From Stenotrophomonas bentonitica (GTDB taxonomy: Bacteria; Pseudomonadota; Gammaproteobacteria; Xanthomonadales; Xanthomonadaceae), in contig NZ_JAAZUH010000002.1 of assembly GCF_013185915.1 (NCBI RefSeq), positions 496,001-560,000 of the forward strand: a stretch of 64,000 nt of DNA. Direction: 5' to 3'. Each line of letters opens with the position of its first letter. Within the stretch, counting starts at the first letter, position 1. This document shows positions 27,135 to 37,662 of this stretch, in pieces. Under the pieces are notes generated by a model. The model made no database searches. It saw nothing but the letters and a program-made list of their open reading frames with translations, and was not told the DNA's origin. The translations under genes were made by a program, and so were the position numbers.

Positions 27135-29501
27135 TTAGAACTGGCCGCCGAAGGTGAACTGGAGGCGTTCGATCTCGTCGCCGTCTTCCTTCTTGATCGG
27201 GAAGGCGTAGCTGATCGAGATCGGGCCGACCGGGGCGCGCCACAGGAGGGCGACACCGGCCGAGGCTCGCAGTTCGTTGGCCTTGAAGTTGTCCACGCCG
27301 TTGTACACGTTGCCGACGTCGAAGAACGCCGAGACGCGGGCCGAGGGGCTGTCGAACAGGCGCGGGAAGTAGGCTTCGACCGAACCGACGGTCTTCAGCG
27401 AACCACCGAGCGGCTGGCCACGGTTGTAGGACAGGGTCGGTTCCGAACGCGGGCCGAGGGTGTTGTCCTCGAAGCCGCGCACCGAGTTGGTACCACCGGC
27501 GTAGAAGTTCTCGAAGAACGGCAGGCCCGAGGCGGTGACCGTGCGGGTGGTGCCGTCCGGGTTGGTGATGACGCGGGTGACGTCATTGCCGTAGGCGTCG
27601 CCATAGCCGAGTTCGGCGCGGGTGTTGATGACCAGCGACGGGATGATCGGCCAGTACTTGGAGACCTGGTAGTTCAGCTTGTAGTACTCGACCGTGGAGC
27701 CGGGCAGGGTGGTTTCCAGGCCGACGCGCTGGTACATGCCGCGGGTCGGCATGAAGTAGTCGTTGCGGGTGTCGCGCGCCCAGCCCAGCTCGGTGCGCCA
27801 GGAGTGGAAGGTGCGCTGGCCGATGGCATCGATGTAATCGATGATCGACTGCGGCGTGGAGCCCTGGTAGGTGGTGATCTGGTTGCTGTCGATGCCCACC
27901 ATCAGCGAGACGGTGTCGTTCTCGGTGATCGGCACGCCGAACACGACCTGCGCGGCACCGTTGGTGCTGTTGTACTGCGCGGTGTTGAAGTCGGAGTAGT
28001 CCAGTTCGCGCCAGGACAGGTTGTAGCCCAGCGAGACGCCGTCGTCGGTGAAGTACGGGTTGGTGTAGGAGAAGCCGTAACGCTGCAGGTAGCTGCTGCG
28101 CGAGGCTTCGACCGACACGCGGTTGCCGCCGCCCAGGAAGTTGTTCTGGGAGAGCTGCACAGAGGTGGTCATGCCGTACGACTGGGAATAGCCCAGGCCG
28201 AACACGAAGCTGCCCGAGGTGGTTTCCTTGACGTTGTAGACCACGTCGACCTGGTCGTTGCTGCCGGTGACCGGCGGCGTTTCGACGTCGACCGACTCGA
28301 AGTAACCCAGGCGCTGCAGGCGGATCTTGGAGCGGTCGATCGCGGCCTGCGAGTACCAGGTGTTTTCGAACTGGCGCATTTCACGACGCAGCACTTCGTC
28401 GGAGGTGCGGGTGTTGCCCTTGAACACGATGCGACGCACGCCCACGCGCGGGCCCGGCACGACCTGCATGTTGATCGCGACGGTACGTTCGGCGCGGTTG
28501 CTGGTCGGGATCGGGTTCACCTTGGCGAACGCGTAGCCGATGTTGGACAGCGAGTTGGTGATGGCGTCCGAGCTGAACTCCAGCAGGGCGCGCGAGAACG
28601 TATCGCCGGACTTCTGGATCAGCATGCGCTCCACGTCTTCCTGCGGAAGGATGGTGTCGCCGGTGACCTTGATCTCGGAAATCTTGTACTGCTCACCCTC
28701 GGTCACGCCGGCGGTGATGAACATGTCGCGCTTGTCGGGGCTGATCGAGACCTGGGTGGAGTCGATGCTGAAGTCCACGTAGCCGCGGTCCAGGTACCAG
28801 GAGTTGAGCTTCTCCAGGTCGCCGGACAGTTTTTCCTTCGAATACTGGTCATCGCGGCGGTACCACGAGGCCCAGTTGTGCTCCTTGGACTCCCAGGTCT
28901 TCAGGATGTCTTCGGATTCGAACTTCTCGGTGCCGACCAGGTTCACGTGCTGGATCTTGGCGGCCTTGCCTTCCTTGATCGCGATGGTGATGTCCACGCG
29001 GTTGCGGTCCAGCGGGCTCACCGTCGGGGTGATCTCGACGTTGTATTTGCCACGGTCGTTGTACTGGCGGCGAAGTTCCTGGGTCACACGGTCCAGGCTG
29101 AGGCGGTCGAAGGTGCCGCCCTCGCTCAGGCCGATGTCGCTCAGGCCCTTCAACAGCTGGTCGCTCTTGATGTCCTTGTTGCCGGTGACGGTCAGCTTGT
29201 TGATCGCCGGGCGTTCCTTGACCGTGACCACCAGGATGTCGCCCTGGCGCTGCAGCTGCACGTCTTCGAAGAAGCCGGTCTTGTACAGGGCACGGATGGA
29301 CTCGCCGACCTTGTTGTCGGTCAGGGTTTCGCCACGTTCCACCGGCAGGTAGGTGAACACGGTACCGGAGGTGATGCGCTGCAGGCCGTCGACACGGATG
29401 TCGCTGACGGTGAAGGGCTCGGCTGCCTGGGCCAGAGCAGGCGCGCCGAAGACGGCAGCAAGTGCAAGGGCAAGCAGGCGGCGATTGGGGAGTCGCGTCA
29501 T
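27135..29501 (-). CDS. bamA: Outer membrane protein assembly factor BamA
   Basis: A 788-residue Omp85 protein. A signal peptide (ending ALAQA) precedes five POTRA domains (about 25-425) and a 16-strand barrel, ending in the aromatic LQFTFGGQF. It is the core of the machine that inserts outer-membrane proteins. The start is the ATG at 29501, giving a proper signal peptide; the frame is open to 29594 but that lies inside rseP. It follows rseP directly, the common order dxr-rseP-bamA. Confidence 0.97.
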   Translation of the reverse strand: MTRLPNRRLLALALAAVFGAPALAQAAEPFTVSDIRVDGLQRITSGTVFTYLPVERGETLTDNKVGESIRALYKTGFFEDVQLQRQGDILVVTVKERPAINKLTVTGNKDIKSDQLLKGLSDIGLSEGGTFDRLSLDRVTQELRRQYNDRGKYNVEITPTVSPLDRNRVDITIAIKEGKAAKIQHVNLVGTEKFESEDILKTWESKEHNWASWYRRDDQYSKEKLSGDLEKLNSWYLDRGYVDFSIDSTQVSISPDKRDMFITAGVTEGEQYKISEIKVTGDTILPQEDVERMLIQKSGDTFSRALLEFSSDAITNSLSNIGYAFAKVNPIPTSNRAERTVAINMQVVPGPRVGVRRIVFKGNTRTSDEVLRREMRQFENTWYSQAAIDRSKIRLQRLGYFESVDVETPPVTGSNDQVDVVYNVKETTSGSFVFGLGYSQSYGMTTSVQLSQNNFLGGGNRVSVEASRSSYLQRYGFSYTNPYFTDDGVSLGYNLSWRELDYSDFNTAQYNSTNGAAQVVFGVPITENDTVSLMVGIDSNQITTYQGSTPQSIIDYIDAIGQRTFHSWRTELGWARDTRNDYFMPTRGMYQRVGLETTLPGSTVEYYKLNYQVSKYWPIIPSLVINTRAELGYGDAYGNDVTRVITNPDGTTRTVTASGLPFFENFYAGGTNSVRGFEDNTLGPRSEPTLSYNRGQPLGGSLKTVGSVEAYFPRLFDSPSARVSAFFDVGNVYNGVDNFKANELRASAGVALLWRAPVGPISISYAFPIKKEDGDEIERLQFTFGGQF

Positions 29502-29574
29502 GTCACGTCCGGTTGGAGTCGAATACGTTGTTTCGGGATGCCGGCGCATAAGACGACGACAAAAGGGTAAAAGT

Positions 29575-30933
29575 TCATCGCGGGACCAGACCAAGGATGT
29601 CGTTGTAGAACGCCAGTCCCATCAGTCCGGCCAGCATGGCAAGGCCGATGTATTGGCCGGTCGCCATGGCACGCTCGCTGAGCGGGCTGCCCTTGACCAA
29701 CTCGATAAGGTAATACAGCAGGTGCCCGCCGTCCAAGATGGGGATGGGCAACAGATTTATGATGCACAGGCTGAGCGAGAGCACGGCGAGGAACCAGAGG
29801 AACCAATCGAGCCCGCGCTGGGCGGTCTGGTTGGCCACGCGGGCGATGGTGACCGGGCCGGAAACGTTCTGCAGCGAGGCATTGCCGGTCACGATGCGGC
29901 GCATCATGCCCAGCGAATCGGTGGCCGCGCGCGCGGTTTCGCGCAGCGCGGCGGGGATCGCGGCCAACGGGCCGTACTGCAGGGTGGTGTCGTAGGCCGG
30001 TGCGCTGGACTGCGGGAACCCGACCCCGACCTGCCAGGTGGGCTGGCCACGGCCGTCCTTGCCCTGGCGCGGGGTGATCTCCAGCGCCAGACGCTCGCCG
30101 CCGCGCTGCACCTCGACCATGCCGGGCCCGCCGCGCTTGCCCAGCGCCTGGATCGCAGGGGAGACCTGGTCGGCCGCGTCGATGCGCTCGCCGTCCACGG
30201 CCACGATCAGGTCGCCGGGCAGCAGCACGCCCTGCGCGGCCGAATCGGGGACGACCTGCTCGACCATGGCCGGCTGCAGGTGGAACTGCCAGGTAAGCCC
30301 GGCCAGCGAGGACACCCAGCGTTCGTCGAACCCGGCCGGCAGCTGCGACAGCGGCAGGGTGCGGGTACGCACCTGGTCCTGCGCATCGCGCACTTCCACC
30401 TGGGCGTCGTGGCGGTCCATGGCGGCGGTGGTCAGGGCCATCGCGGCCTGGCTGGCGGTGACCACGCTGCGCGCGTCCACGCTCAGCACGCGGTCGCCGG
30501 CCTGCAGGCCCGCGGCCTGGGCCATGCCGGTGGTGCGGCCGATGGTGGCCGAGTAGTCCTGCTTGCCCAGCACGAACATGGCCCAGAGCAGGGCCACGCA
30601 CAGGATCAGGTTGGCCAGCGGGCCGGCGGCGACGATGGCGATGCGCTGCCACACGGTCTTGTGGTTGAAGGCCAGGCCGCGTTCGGCCGGGTGCACCTCG
30701 ACCTCGCGCTCGTCCAGCATCTTCACGTAGCCACCGAGCGGAATGGCGGCGATGGCGAACTCGGTGCCGTTGCGGTTGCGGCGCATCCACAGCGGACGGC
30801 CGAAGCCGACCGAGAAGCGCAGCACCTTCACCCCGCAGCGGCGCGCGACCCAGTAATGACCGAATTCATGGAAGGTCACCAGCACGCCAAGGCTGACGAT
30901 CATCCACCAGACGGAGCCGATGAATTCACCCAT
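29575..30933 (-). CDS. rseP: Site-2 protease RseP
   Basis: A 452-residue inner-membrane zinc protease that cuts anti-sigma factors within the membrane in the envelope stress response. H22-E-F-G-H26 binds zinc, and the third ligand aspartate is in LLPIPILDGG near residue 400. Two PDZ domains (about 120-300) lie between. It sits between dxr and bamA; the gap to bamA is 73 bases and to dxr 34. All catalytic motifs are intact. Confidence 0.96.
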   Translation of the reverse strand: MGEFIGSVWWMIVSLGVLVTFHEFGHYWVARRCGVKVLRFSVGFGRPLWMRRNRNGTEFAIAAIPLGGYVKMLDEREVEVHPAERGLAFNHKTVWQRIAIVAAGPLANLILCVALLWAMFVLGKQDYSATIGRTTGMAQAAGLQAGDRVLSVDARSVVTASQAAMALTTAAMDRHDAQVEVRDAQDQVRTRTLPLSQLPAGFDERWVSSLAGLTWQFHLQPAMVEQVVPDSAAQGVLLPGDLIVAVDGERIDAADQVSPAIQALGKRGGPGMVEVQRGGERLALEITPRQGKDGRGQPTWQVGVGFPQSSAPAYDTTLQYGPLAAIPAALRETARAATDSLGMMRRIVTGNASLQNVSGPVTIARVANQTAQRGLDWFLWFLAVLSLSLCIINLLPIPILDGGHLLYYLIELVKGSPLSERAMATGQYIGLAMLAGLMGLAFYNDILGLVPR

Positions 30934-30967
30934 GGTGGAGGTCGCTGGAAAGGAGCGGGAAGGGCAT

Positions 30968-32158
30968 TCAGGCGTGGTCGATGGCGGCTTGGGTGATCTG
31001 GCGGGCGCGCTGGTCGGCGGCGAGCAGGCCCTCCAGTGTATCGGCGGACGCTGCCGGCAGTGTTGAAAGTGCGTTAGCGACCAGCGCTGGAATGGCTAGG
31101 AAAGCGATCCGCCCCTGAAGAAACGCTGAAACGGCGATTTCATTGGCGGCATTGAGGATGGCCGGGGCGGTGCCGCCGGCGGCCATGGCCTGCCAGGCCA
31201 GCGCCAGGCACGGGAAGGCCTCGGTGTCGGGCGCTTCGAAATCCAGCCGGCCCTGGGCCAGCAGGTCCAGCCCGCCCACGCCCGATTCGATGCGCTGCGG
31301 CCAGCCCAGGCCCACGGCCAGGGTGGTGCGCATGTCCGGCAGGCCCATCTGGGCCAGGGTCGAGCCATCGACGAATTCGACCAGCGAATGCACCAGGCTC
31401 TGCGGGTGGACCAGCACCTCGATGCGCTCGCCGGGGATGTTGAACAGGTGGTGGGCCTCGATGACCTCCAGCCCTTTGTTCATCAACGTCGCCGAATCCA
31501 CCGAGATCTTCGGGCCCATCGACCACTTCGGGTGGGCCACGGCCTGGGCGGGGGTGACCCCGGCCAGCTCGGCCCGGCCACGCCCACGGAACGGACCGCC
31601 GGAAGCGGTGAGCAGGATCCGGCGGACCCCGGCCTGGTCCAGGCTGGCGTCGCGCGAGCGCAGGCACTGGAAGATGGCGCTGTGCTCGCTGTCGATCGGA
31701 ATGATTTCGGCGCCGGCGGCGCTGGCGCGGCGGGTCAGCAGCTCGCCGGCCAGGACCAGCGATTCCTTGTTGGCCAGCAGGATGCGCTTGCCGGCGTCGG
31801 CGGCGGCCAGGGTCGAGGACAACCCGGCGGCGCCGACGATGGCGGCCACCAGGGTGTCGCAGGCGTCACTGGCGGCGAGCTGGTCGAGCGCGGCAGCGCC
31901 GGCATGCGCCTGGGTGTCCAGGCCGGCCGCGCGCAGGCCGTCGCGGAGCTCGCCGTAGCAGGCTTCGTCGGCGATCACCGCATGCAGCGGGCGGTGCGCC
32001 ACGCACAGCGCCAGCAGCGCCTGCACCTGGCTGCCGGCGGCGAGCACGGTGGCGCGGTAGCGGTCCGGGTGGCGCGCGATGACGTCCAGCGCGGACGCGC
32101 CGATCGAGCCGGTGGCACCGAACACGGCAACCCGGCGGGGGGCAGATGCGCTGTGCAT
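30968..32158 (-). CDS. dxr: 1-deoxy-D-xylulose 5-phosphate reductoisomerase
   Basis: A 396-residue enzyme of the non-mevalonate isoprenoid pathway, converting DXP to MEP with NADPH. The nucleotide motif GATGSIG is at residues 14-20; [14 protein letters not shown] and the [10 protein letters not shown] loop follow. Start ATG at 32158, one base after the cdsA stop region, so the two are coupled. Supplies isoprenoids also needed by UppS, encoded two genes upstream. Confidence 0.96.
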   Translation of the reverse strand: MHSASAPRRVAVFGATGSIGASALDVIARHPDRYRATVLAAGSQVQALLALCVAHRPLHAVIADEACYGELRDGLRAAGLDTQAHAGAAALDQLAASDACDTLVAAIVGAAGLSSTLAAADAGKRILLANKESLVLAGELLTRRASAAGAEIIPIDSEHSAIFQCLRSRDASLDQAGVRRILLTASGGPFRGRGRAELAGVTPAQAVAHPKWSMGPKISVDSATLMNKGLEVIEAHHLFNIPGERIEVLVHPQSLVHSLVEFVDGSTLAQMGLPDMRTTLAVGLGWPQRIESGVGGLDLLAQGRLDFEAPDTEAFPCLALAWQAMAAGGTAPAILNAANEIAVSAFLQGRIAFLAIPALVANALSTLPAASADTLEGLLAADQRARQITQAAIDHA

Positions 32159-32159
32159 G

Positions 32160-32984
32160 TCAGAACCCGAAGATTTCCTTGCCCAGCGCGAACACCGGCA
32201 GCGCGGCCAGCACGCCGTCGATGCGGTCCAGCACGCCGCCATGGCCCGGGATGATGTGGCCCGAGTCCTTGGCGCCGGCATGGCGCTTGATCAGGCTTTC
32301 GTACAGGTCGCCCAGCACCGAGGCGAACACGCTGACCACGGCGGTGATGACCAGGCCGACCACATGGTCCGGGCTGATGCCGGCGATCCAGCCGAACAGC
32401 AGCGCCACGGCGAGACCGGCCAGCATGCCGCCGGCCAGGCCTTCCCAGGTCTTGTTCGGGCTGATCCGCGGGGCCAGCTTGGTCCGGCCCAGGCTGCGCC
32501 CGGCGAAGTAGGCGCCCGAATCGGCCGCCCAGACGACTGCGAGCGCGGTCAGCAGCCACAGGTGGCCGTTGTCGCCGCTGGCGTGGATGAGCACCAGCGA
32601 GGCCCAGGCCGGCACGATCGCCAGGCTGCCGGCGAGCAGCTTGAGCGCGCGCGCCGGGCTGCCCGGTTCGGCGCCGAAGGTGAAGAAGCGCAGCCACAGC
32701 AGGGCCAGCAGCCACCAGCCGATACCGACCAGGGTGGCGATCTGGTACAGCACCATCGAGCCGGCGTCGGCCCACACGATGAGCACCATCAGCACCAGGT
32801 TCAGCACCAGCAGCACGGTGCGCGCCAGGGTGTCTTCCACATCGGCCAGCTTCAGCCATTCCCACAGGCCGATCAGGAACACGGCGGCGGCGGCGGCGGC
32901 CAGCCACTGGGTGGGCAGCAGCAGGATGGCCGCGATGGCGAGCGGCGCCATGATCAGCGCGGCGATGACTCGGGTCTTGGTCAT
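32160..32984 (-). CDS. cdsA: Phosphatidate cytidylyltransferase
   Basis: A 274-residue inner-membrane enzyme with about eight helices that makes CDP-diacylglycerol, the branch point of phospholipid synthesis. The family signature [17 protein letters not shown] lies near the C-terminus. The start overlaps the uppS stop by four bases. Normal length and motifs. Confidence 0.96.
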   Translation of the reverse strand: MTKTRVIAALIMAPLAIAAILLLPTQWLAAAAAAVFLIGLWEWLKLADVEDTLARTVLLVLNLVLMVLIVWADAGSMVLYQIATLVGIGWWLLALLWLRFFTFGAEPGSPARALKLLAGSLAIVPAWASLVLIHASGDNGHLWLLTALAVVWAADSGAYFAGRSLGRTKLAPRISPNKTWEGLAGGMLAGLAVALLFGWIAGISPDHVVGLVITAVVSVFASVLGDLYESLIKRHAGAKDSGHIIPGHGGVLDRIDGVLAALPVFALGKEIFGF

Positions 32985-33751
32985 GGGGTCGAGGTCTCGG
33001 TGGCCAGGGCGGCGATCTGGGCACTGGTCAGGCCGAAGCGGCGTTCACGCACAGCGTAGGCGTCCAGCGCCTGCTGCAGGATGGCGGCGTCGAACTCGGG
33101 CCACAGCACCTCGGTGAACCACAGTTCGGTATAGGCCAGCTGCCACAGCAGGAAGTTGCTGACGCGGGTGTCGCCGCCGGTGCGAATGAACAGGTCCGGC
33201 GCCGGCAGGTCGGCCAGGGCGACGCGGCTGCCGAGCAGCGCTTCGTCGATCTGGTCGGGCAGCAGGCGACCGGCCGCGACCTCGGCGGCCAGTTCGCGTG
33301 CGGCGCGGGCGATGTCCTGGCGGCCGCCATAGCTGGCGGCGATGCTCAGGGTGAGGGTGGTGTTGCCGGCGGTACGCTGCTCGGCGAGCTGCATGCGGCT
33401 GACCAGCCCGGGCCCGAAGCGCTCGCGTTCGCCGATGAAGCGCACGCGCACGCCGCGGCGGTGGAGTTCATCCACCTCGCGGTCCAGGGCATTGAGGAAC
33501 AGCTTCATCAGCGCGTCGACTTCGTCGCTCGGCCGGCCCCAGTTTTCGCTGGAGAAGGCGAACAGCGTGAGCGCGGCGATGCCGCGCTCCAGGCAGAAGT
33601 CGATGGTGCGGTTGACCGCGCGCGCGCCGGCACGATGGCCGATCACGCGCGGACGGCGCCGCTTCTGCGCCCAGCGGCCGTTGCCATCCATGATGATGGC
33701 AACGTGGCGGGGCACGGCGGAGGACGCTGGATGGGTCGGGGCCTGGGACAT
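32981..33751 (-). CDS. uppS: Undecaprenyl diphosphate synthase
   Basis: A 256-residue cis-prenyltransferase that builds the C55 lipid carrier for peptidoglycan and O-antigen. The catalytic Asp22 lies in IIMDGNGRWA; the FIRTGGDTRVSNFLLWQ motif binds the pyrophosphate substrate. Five bases separate it from frr, and its end overlaps cdsA. Confidence 0.96.
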   Translation of the reverse strand: MSQAPTHPASSAVPRHVAIIMDGNGRWAQKRRRPRVIGHRAGARAVNRTIDFCLERGIAALTLFAFSSENWGRPSDEVDALMKLFLNALDREVDELHRRGVRVRFIGERERFGPGLVSRMQLAEQRTAGNTTLTLSIAASYGGRQDIARAARELAAEVAAGRLLPDQIDEALLGSRVALADLPAPDLFIRTGGDTRVSNFLLWQLAYTELWFTEVLWPEFDAAILQQALDAYAVRERRFGLTSAQIAALATETSTP

Positions 33752-33756
33752 GGGGC

Positions 33757-34314
33757 TCAGACCTGCATCAGTTCCTTTTCCTTGTCGGCCACGACACTGT
33801 CGACGTCCTTGATGGCCTTGTCGGTCAGCTTCTGGATGTCGTCTTCGCCGCGCTTCTTGTCGTCTTCGCTGATCGCCTTGTCCTTGATCAGCGCAGCGAT
33901 CGCCTTGTTGGCGTCCTGGCGGATGTTGCGCACGGCGATCTTGGCGCCTTCGCCTTCCTTCTGCACCTGCTTGCCCAGCTCGCGGCGACGTTCTTCGGTC
34001 GGCGGCGGCAGGTTGAGGCGGATCACGGTGCCGGAGACGTTCGGGGTCAGGCCCAGGTCGGAGGCGTAGATGGCCTTCTCGACGTCCTTGATCATGCCCT
34101 TGTCGAACACGGTGATGACCAGCGAGATGCCTTCGGACACGGAGATCGAGGCGACCTGGTTCAACGGCACTTCGCTGCCGTAGGCACGGACCGAAACGCG
34201 GTCCAGCAGCGACGGCGAAGCGCGCCCGGTGCGGATGGAGGTGAGGGAGTGCTTCAGAGCATCGATGCTCTTTGCCATGCGCGTCTGCGCGTCCTGCTTG
34301 ATATCGTTGAGCAT
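33757..34314 (-). CDS. frr: Ribosome recycling factor
   Basis: A 185-residue protein, the standard RRF length, with a three-helix bundle and a beta domain. GRASPSLLDRV and the KKRGEDDIQKLTDKAIKDVD segment are characteristic. It splits post-termination ribosomes with EF-G. The start is the ATG at 34314 (MLNDIKQDAQTRM); an upstream start at 34335 would exceed the family. It follows pyrH by 47 bases. Confidence 0.97.
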   Translation of the reverse strand: MLNDIKQDAQTRMAKSIDALKHSLTSIRTGRASPSLLDRVSVRAYGSEVPLNQVASISVSEGISLVITVFDKGMIKDVEKAIYASDLGLTPNVSGTVIRLNLPPPTEERRRELGKQVQKEGEGAKIAVRNIRQDANKAIAALIKDKAISEDDKKRGEDDIQKLTDKAIKDVDSVVADKEKELMQV

Positions 34315-34361
34315 CGCCCGAATCCTGGATGTCACTGGGAATCGGGCGATTATATCCCCTC

Positions 34362-35090
34362 TCAGGCGTTGTCGCGGCCCCGGACCAGGGTGCCGATGTT
34401 ATCGCCGTGCAGGATCTTCAGCAGTTCGCCCGGCTGGCCCATGTCGAACACGCGCAGCGGCAGGTCGCTGTCGCGGGCCAGGGCGAAGGCGGCGGTGTCC
34501 ATCACTTCCAGCCCACGGCGGATCACTTCGTCGTAGCTCAGGCTGTCGAAACGGACCGCATCGCTGTACTTGTTGGGGTCCTTGTCGTACACGCCGTCGA
34601 CCTTGGTGGCCTTCAGCAGCAGGTCCGCGCCGATCTCGATGGCGCGCAGCGCGGCACCGGAGTCGGTGGTGAAGAACGGGCTGCCGACGCCGGCGGCGAA
34701 GATCACCAGGCGGCCCTTTTCCAGGTGGCGGATGGCGCGGCGGCGGATGTAGTCCTCGCACACGTCGTTGATCTTGATCGCGCTCATCACCCGGGCCTTG
34801 GCGCCCAGCTTCTCCAGCGCGTCCTGCATGGCCAGCGCGTTGATCACCGTGGCCAGCATGCCCATCTGGTCGCCGGTGACCCGGTCCATGCCACCGGCCG
34901 CCAGGCCGGCGCCGCGGAAGATGTTGCCGCCGCCGATGACCAGCGCCACTTCGGCACCGGCCTGCTGGGCTTCGATCACTTCACGCGCCAGGCGATTGAT
35001 CACCTTGGGGTCGATGCCATAGTCCTCGTCTCCCATCAGCGCCTCCCCGGAAACTTTCAGCAGGATGCGGCGATAGGTGAGATTGGACAT
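34362..35090 (-). CDS. pyrH: UMP kinase
   Basis: A 242-residue amino-acid-kinase-fold enzyme that phosphorylates UMP to [14 protein letters not shown] near residue 10, [12 protein letters not shown] and the [15 protein letters not shown] motif are diagnostic. It opens the run pyrH-frr-uppS-cdsA-dxr. Upstream 124 bases separate it from the HDOD-GGDEF gene and should hold its promoter. Confidence 0.97.
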   Translation of the reverse strand: MSNLTYRRILLKVSGEALMGDEDYGIDPKVINRLAREVIEAQQAGAEVALVIGGGNIFRGAGLAAGGMDRVTGDQMGMLATVINALAMQDALEKLGAKARVMSAIKINDVCEDYIRRRAIRHLEKGRLVIFAAGVGSPFFTTDSGAALRAIEIGADLLLKATKVDGVYDKDPNKYSDAVRFDSLSYDEVIRRGLEVMDTAAFALARDSDLPLRVFDMGQPGELLKILHGDNIGTLVRGRDNA

Positions 35091-35214
35091 GGTGGCCTCT
35101 GGATGCGTGGAAAACGCGGGAATTCTACTGGAAGCGGCGACGCTCGGCGTGGAATTTTTGTTGCGCTGCGGCGGAGGCCCGCCACAGCGCCCGGAGCCCG
35201 GTCGCTGACCCCCT

Positions 35215-36714
35215 TCAGGCCGGCGTGGGGCTGGGCGAACGCGCGATCACGCGGTTGCGCCCCAGGTTCTTGGAACGGTAAAGCACGTCGTCGGCGGCCT
35301 TCAACAGGTCCTGAACATCGGCAAAACGCTCATAGCCGCCCTGGGTGGCTACGCCCGCGGAGAAGGTGACGAACAGCGGGCCGCTGGCCACCTCGGCCAT
35401 CGGCGTGTTGACGATGCTGGCCAGCACCCGGCGCACCACTTCCAGCGCCACCGGCTCGGTGGTGTTGGGCAGCAGCGCGATGAACTCCTCGCCGCCGAAG
35501 CGGGCCACGGTGTCGCTGTTGCGCAGGTGTTCCTGCAGCTTGCCGGCGAAGGCCCGCAGCACCTGGTCGCCGAGCAGGTGGCCGTGCGCGTCGTTGATCT
35601 TCTTGAAATCGTCCAGGTCGATGAACGCCACCGACAGCGGCCAGCCATGCCGGGTGGCGCGCAGGAACTCCTGCTCCAGCACCGCCTCCAGCTGGCGGCG
35701 GTTGAGCACGCCGGTGAGCGCGTCGCGGTGGGCCTGCTCGGCCAGCCGGTTGGCGCGCGCCTCGAACTCGTCGGCGCGCTGCCGGGCCAGGGCGGCGTCC
35801 TGCATTTCACGCAGGTTGCGCAGGGTCGCCAGCTCTTGGGCATGGTCGATCAGCTGCTGCACCCGGGACGGTGAAATCAGGGTGGTTTCAAACAGCGCGC
35901 TGATCTCCGGCAGGGCTTCGCCGATCCGGGCCAGCACCTGGTCGAACTGCGCGCTGTCCAGCTGCAGGGCCTCGTTGACCTGCTGAAGGGCCTTTTCGCG
36001 CGCGGCGTCGGCGTCAGCGCTGAGCCAGATGTCCGCGACCGCCCCGGACAGGGCCACGCAGGTCTGGAAGGTGTCCTCGGGGGTGGCTGGCGCCTCGCTG
36101 TGCGCGATCGCCTCGACCAGGTAGCGCGGCAGGTCCCACTGTTCGGCCATCCATGCGCCGACCTCGGCGTGGTTGCAGTCCAGCTGTTCCCGCTCCAGCG
36201 CCAGCAGCTCGTCGTTGTCGCGGGCCTCGCGCAGCAGCGGCAGGTAGCGGTCCGGCTCGCTCTGGGCCAGCACCAGCACCCCGATGTCCTGCAGCAGGCC
36301 GGCCAGCATCAGCTCCTCGGCCTTGCGCAGGCCGCGCGCCTGGCCCAGCAGGCTGGCCGCCAGCGCGCTCAGGATGCTGCGCCGCCAGGCCCGTGCACGC
36401 ACGTCCTGGCCCTGGCCGGTGGCGGCCAGGTTCTGGGTGACGGTGAAGCCCAGCGCCAGGCTGATGGTCGCGTTCAGGCCCAGCATGGTCAGCGCCTGGC
36501 CCAGGTTCTCGATCCGGCGACGGCTGGCATACAGCGGCGAATTGGCGATGCGCAACATGCGCGCGCTGAGCGCCATGTCGATGGCGATCACGTCCGCGGC
36601 CGTGGTGATGTCCGTTTCCGGATCCTGCGCCAGTTCGATGATGCGCAGCGCGATACCGGGCGGCGAGGGCAGATTGCGGCAGAGCGCCAGGACGGCTGTC
36701 AGCTCGGGAGGCAT
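35215..36714 (-). CDS. HDOD-GGDEF protein, probable diguanylate cyclase
   Basis: A 499-residue protein. An HDOD domain (about 15-210), an HD-like fold without the metal ligands, leads into a short coiled coil and a GGDEF domain (about 330-495). The active site reads GGEEF at 407-411 and an inhibitory I-site RNSD at 398-401 lies exactly five residues before it, so product-inhibited cyclic-di-GMP synthesis is expected. No membrane segment, so cytoplasmic. The start is the ATG at 36714 with GGGAG upstream context; the open frame to 36837 is unconserved. Divergent from the AIM24 gene. Confidence 0.9.
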   Translation of the reverse strand: MPPELTAVLALCRNLPSPPGIALRIIELAQDPETDITTAADVIAIDMALSARMLRIANSPLYASRRRIENLGQALTMLGLNATISLALGFTVTQNLAATGQGQDVRARAWRRSILSALAASLLGQARGLRKAEELMLAGLLQDIGVLVLAQSEPDRYLPLLREARDNDELLALEREQLDCNHAEVGAWMAEQWDLPRYLVEAIAHSEAPATPEDTFQTCVALSGAVADIWLSADADAAREKALQQVNEALQLDSAQFDQVLARIGEALPEISALFETTLISPSRVQQLIDHAQELATLRNLREMQDAALARQRADEFEARANRLAEQAHRDALTGVLNRRQLEAVLEQEFLRATRHGWPLSVAFIDLDDFKKINDAHGHLLGDQVLRAFAGKLQEHLRNSDTVARFGGEEFIALLPNTTEPVALEVVRRVLASIVNTPMAEVASGPLFVTFSAGVATQGGYERFADVQDLLKAADDVLYRSKNLGRNRVIARSPSPTPA

Positions 36715-36884
36715 GATGGGAATACTGAAGTGATGTGGCAAGAATACATGGAGTGCGTCACAGTTTTGAGTGCCGGCTCTTGCGCAGGACAATGACCTCT
36801 TAGGTACCACATTCGCCACCGAATGGGCGAGTGCCACCCGCTGCGCAGTACCATTCGCCTTCCCGAAAACACGGATATGGCCAC

Positions 36885-37580
36885 ATGGCAGTGAGAACCC
36901 TCAGCGAATTCCTTTCCAGCACGCGCGAAAAAAACCTCAGCGCCGACGCCTTCGAACTGGAAAGCCCGCACCTGCTCGAAGTCCGCGTCAACGGCCTGGT
37001 CTGGGCCAAGGCCGGCTCCATGGTCGCGCGCAAGGGCGCGGTCAAGTTCACCCGCCAGGGCATCCTTGAACAGGGCCTGGGCACCCTGCTCAAGAAAATG
37101 GTCAGTGGTGAAGGCCTGCAGCTGATGAAGATCGAAGGGCAGGGCCGCGCCTATCTGGCGGACGCCGGCAAGCAGGTCACCCTGCTGCGCCTGGCCGGCG
37201 AGTCGATCTTCGTCAACGGCAACGACGTGCTCGCCTTCGAGACCGGGATCGAGTCGAAGATCACCATGATGCGCCGCGTCGCCGGCATGCTCTCCGGCGG
37301 CCTGTTCAACATGCGTCTGAGCGGCCACGGCATCGTCGCCATCACCTCCCACTACGAACCGTTGACCCTGCCGGTAAGTGCCCAGGGCGGTCCGGTATTC
37401 ACCGATCCGAACGCAACGGTGGCGTGGTCCGGCACCCTGACCCCGGAAATCGTCACCGACATGTCGCTCGGCACGCTCGTAGGCCGAGGCTCGGGCGAAA
37501 CCCTGCAATTGAAATTCGCAGGGGAGGGCTGGGTAGTAGTGCAGCCGTATGAGGAAGTCACGTTCCAATCAAAGCCGTAG
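36885..37580 (+). CDS. AIM24/TIGR00266 family protein
   Basis: A 231-residue protein of the AIM24 family, a beta-sandwich (TRAP-like) fold of unknown role. The DAFELESPHLLEVRV opening and GESIFVNGNDVLAFE segment fit the family. The start chosen is the ATG at 36885 (MAVRTLSEFLSS), where conservation should begin; an in-frame ATG at 36831 adds 18 unlikely residues. It is divergent from the GGDEF gene and ends in a SMAG hairpin and a terminator. Confidence 0.85.
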   Translation: MAVRTLSEFLSSTREKNLSADAFELESPHLLEVRVNGLVWAKAGSMVARKGAVKFTRQGILEQGLGTLLKKMVSGEGLQLMKIEGQGRAYLADAGKQVTLLRLAGESIFVNGNDVLAFETGIESKITMMRRVAGMLSGGLFNMRLSGHGIVAITSHYEPLTLPVSAQGGPVFTDPNATVAWSGTLTPEIVTDMSLGTLVGRGSGETLQLKFAGEGWVVVQPYEEVTFQSKP

Positions 37581-37599
37581 AGCCGGGCTCTGCCCGGCT
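37577..37599 (+). repeat. SMAG-type REP hairpin
   Basis: GTAGAGCCGGGCTCTGCCC then GGCT, overlapping the last codon and stop of the AIM24 gene and preceding its terminator. Confidence 0.85.
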
Positions 37600-37610
37600 G
37601 GCGTGCAGGC

Positions 37611-37642
37611 AAAAAAAAGCCCGGCGCGAGCCGGGCTTTTTC
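37611..37642. terminator. Bidirectional terminator between AIM24 gene and tsf
   Basis: AAAAAGCCCGGC/GCCGGGCTTTTT stem with a GCGA-type loop and A/T runs on both sides, between convergent genes. Confidence 0.9.
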
Positions 37643-37662
37643 GTTATCGCGGTGAGGCGATA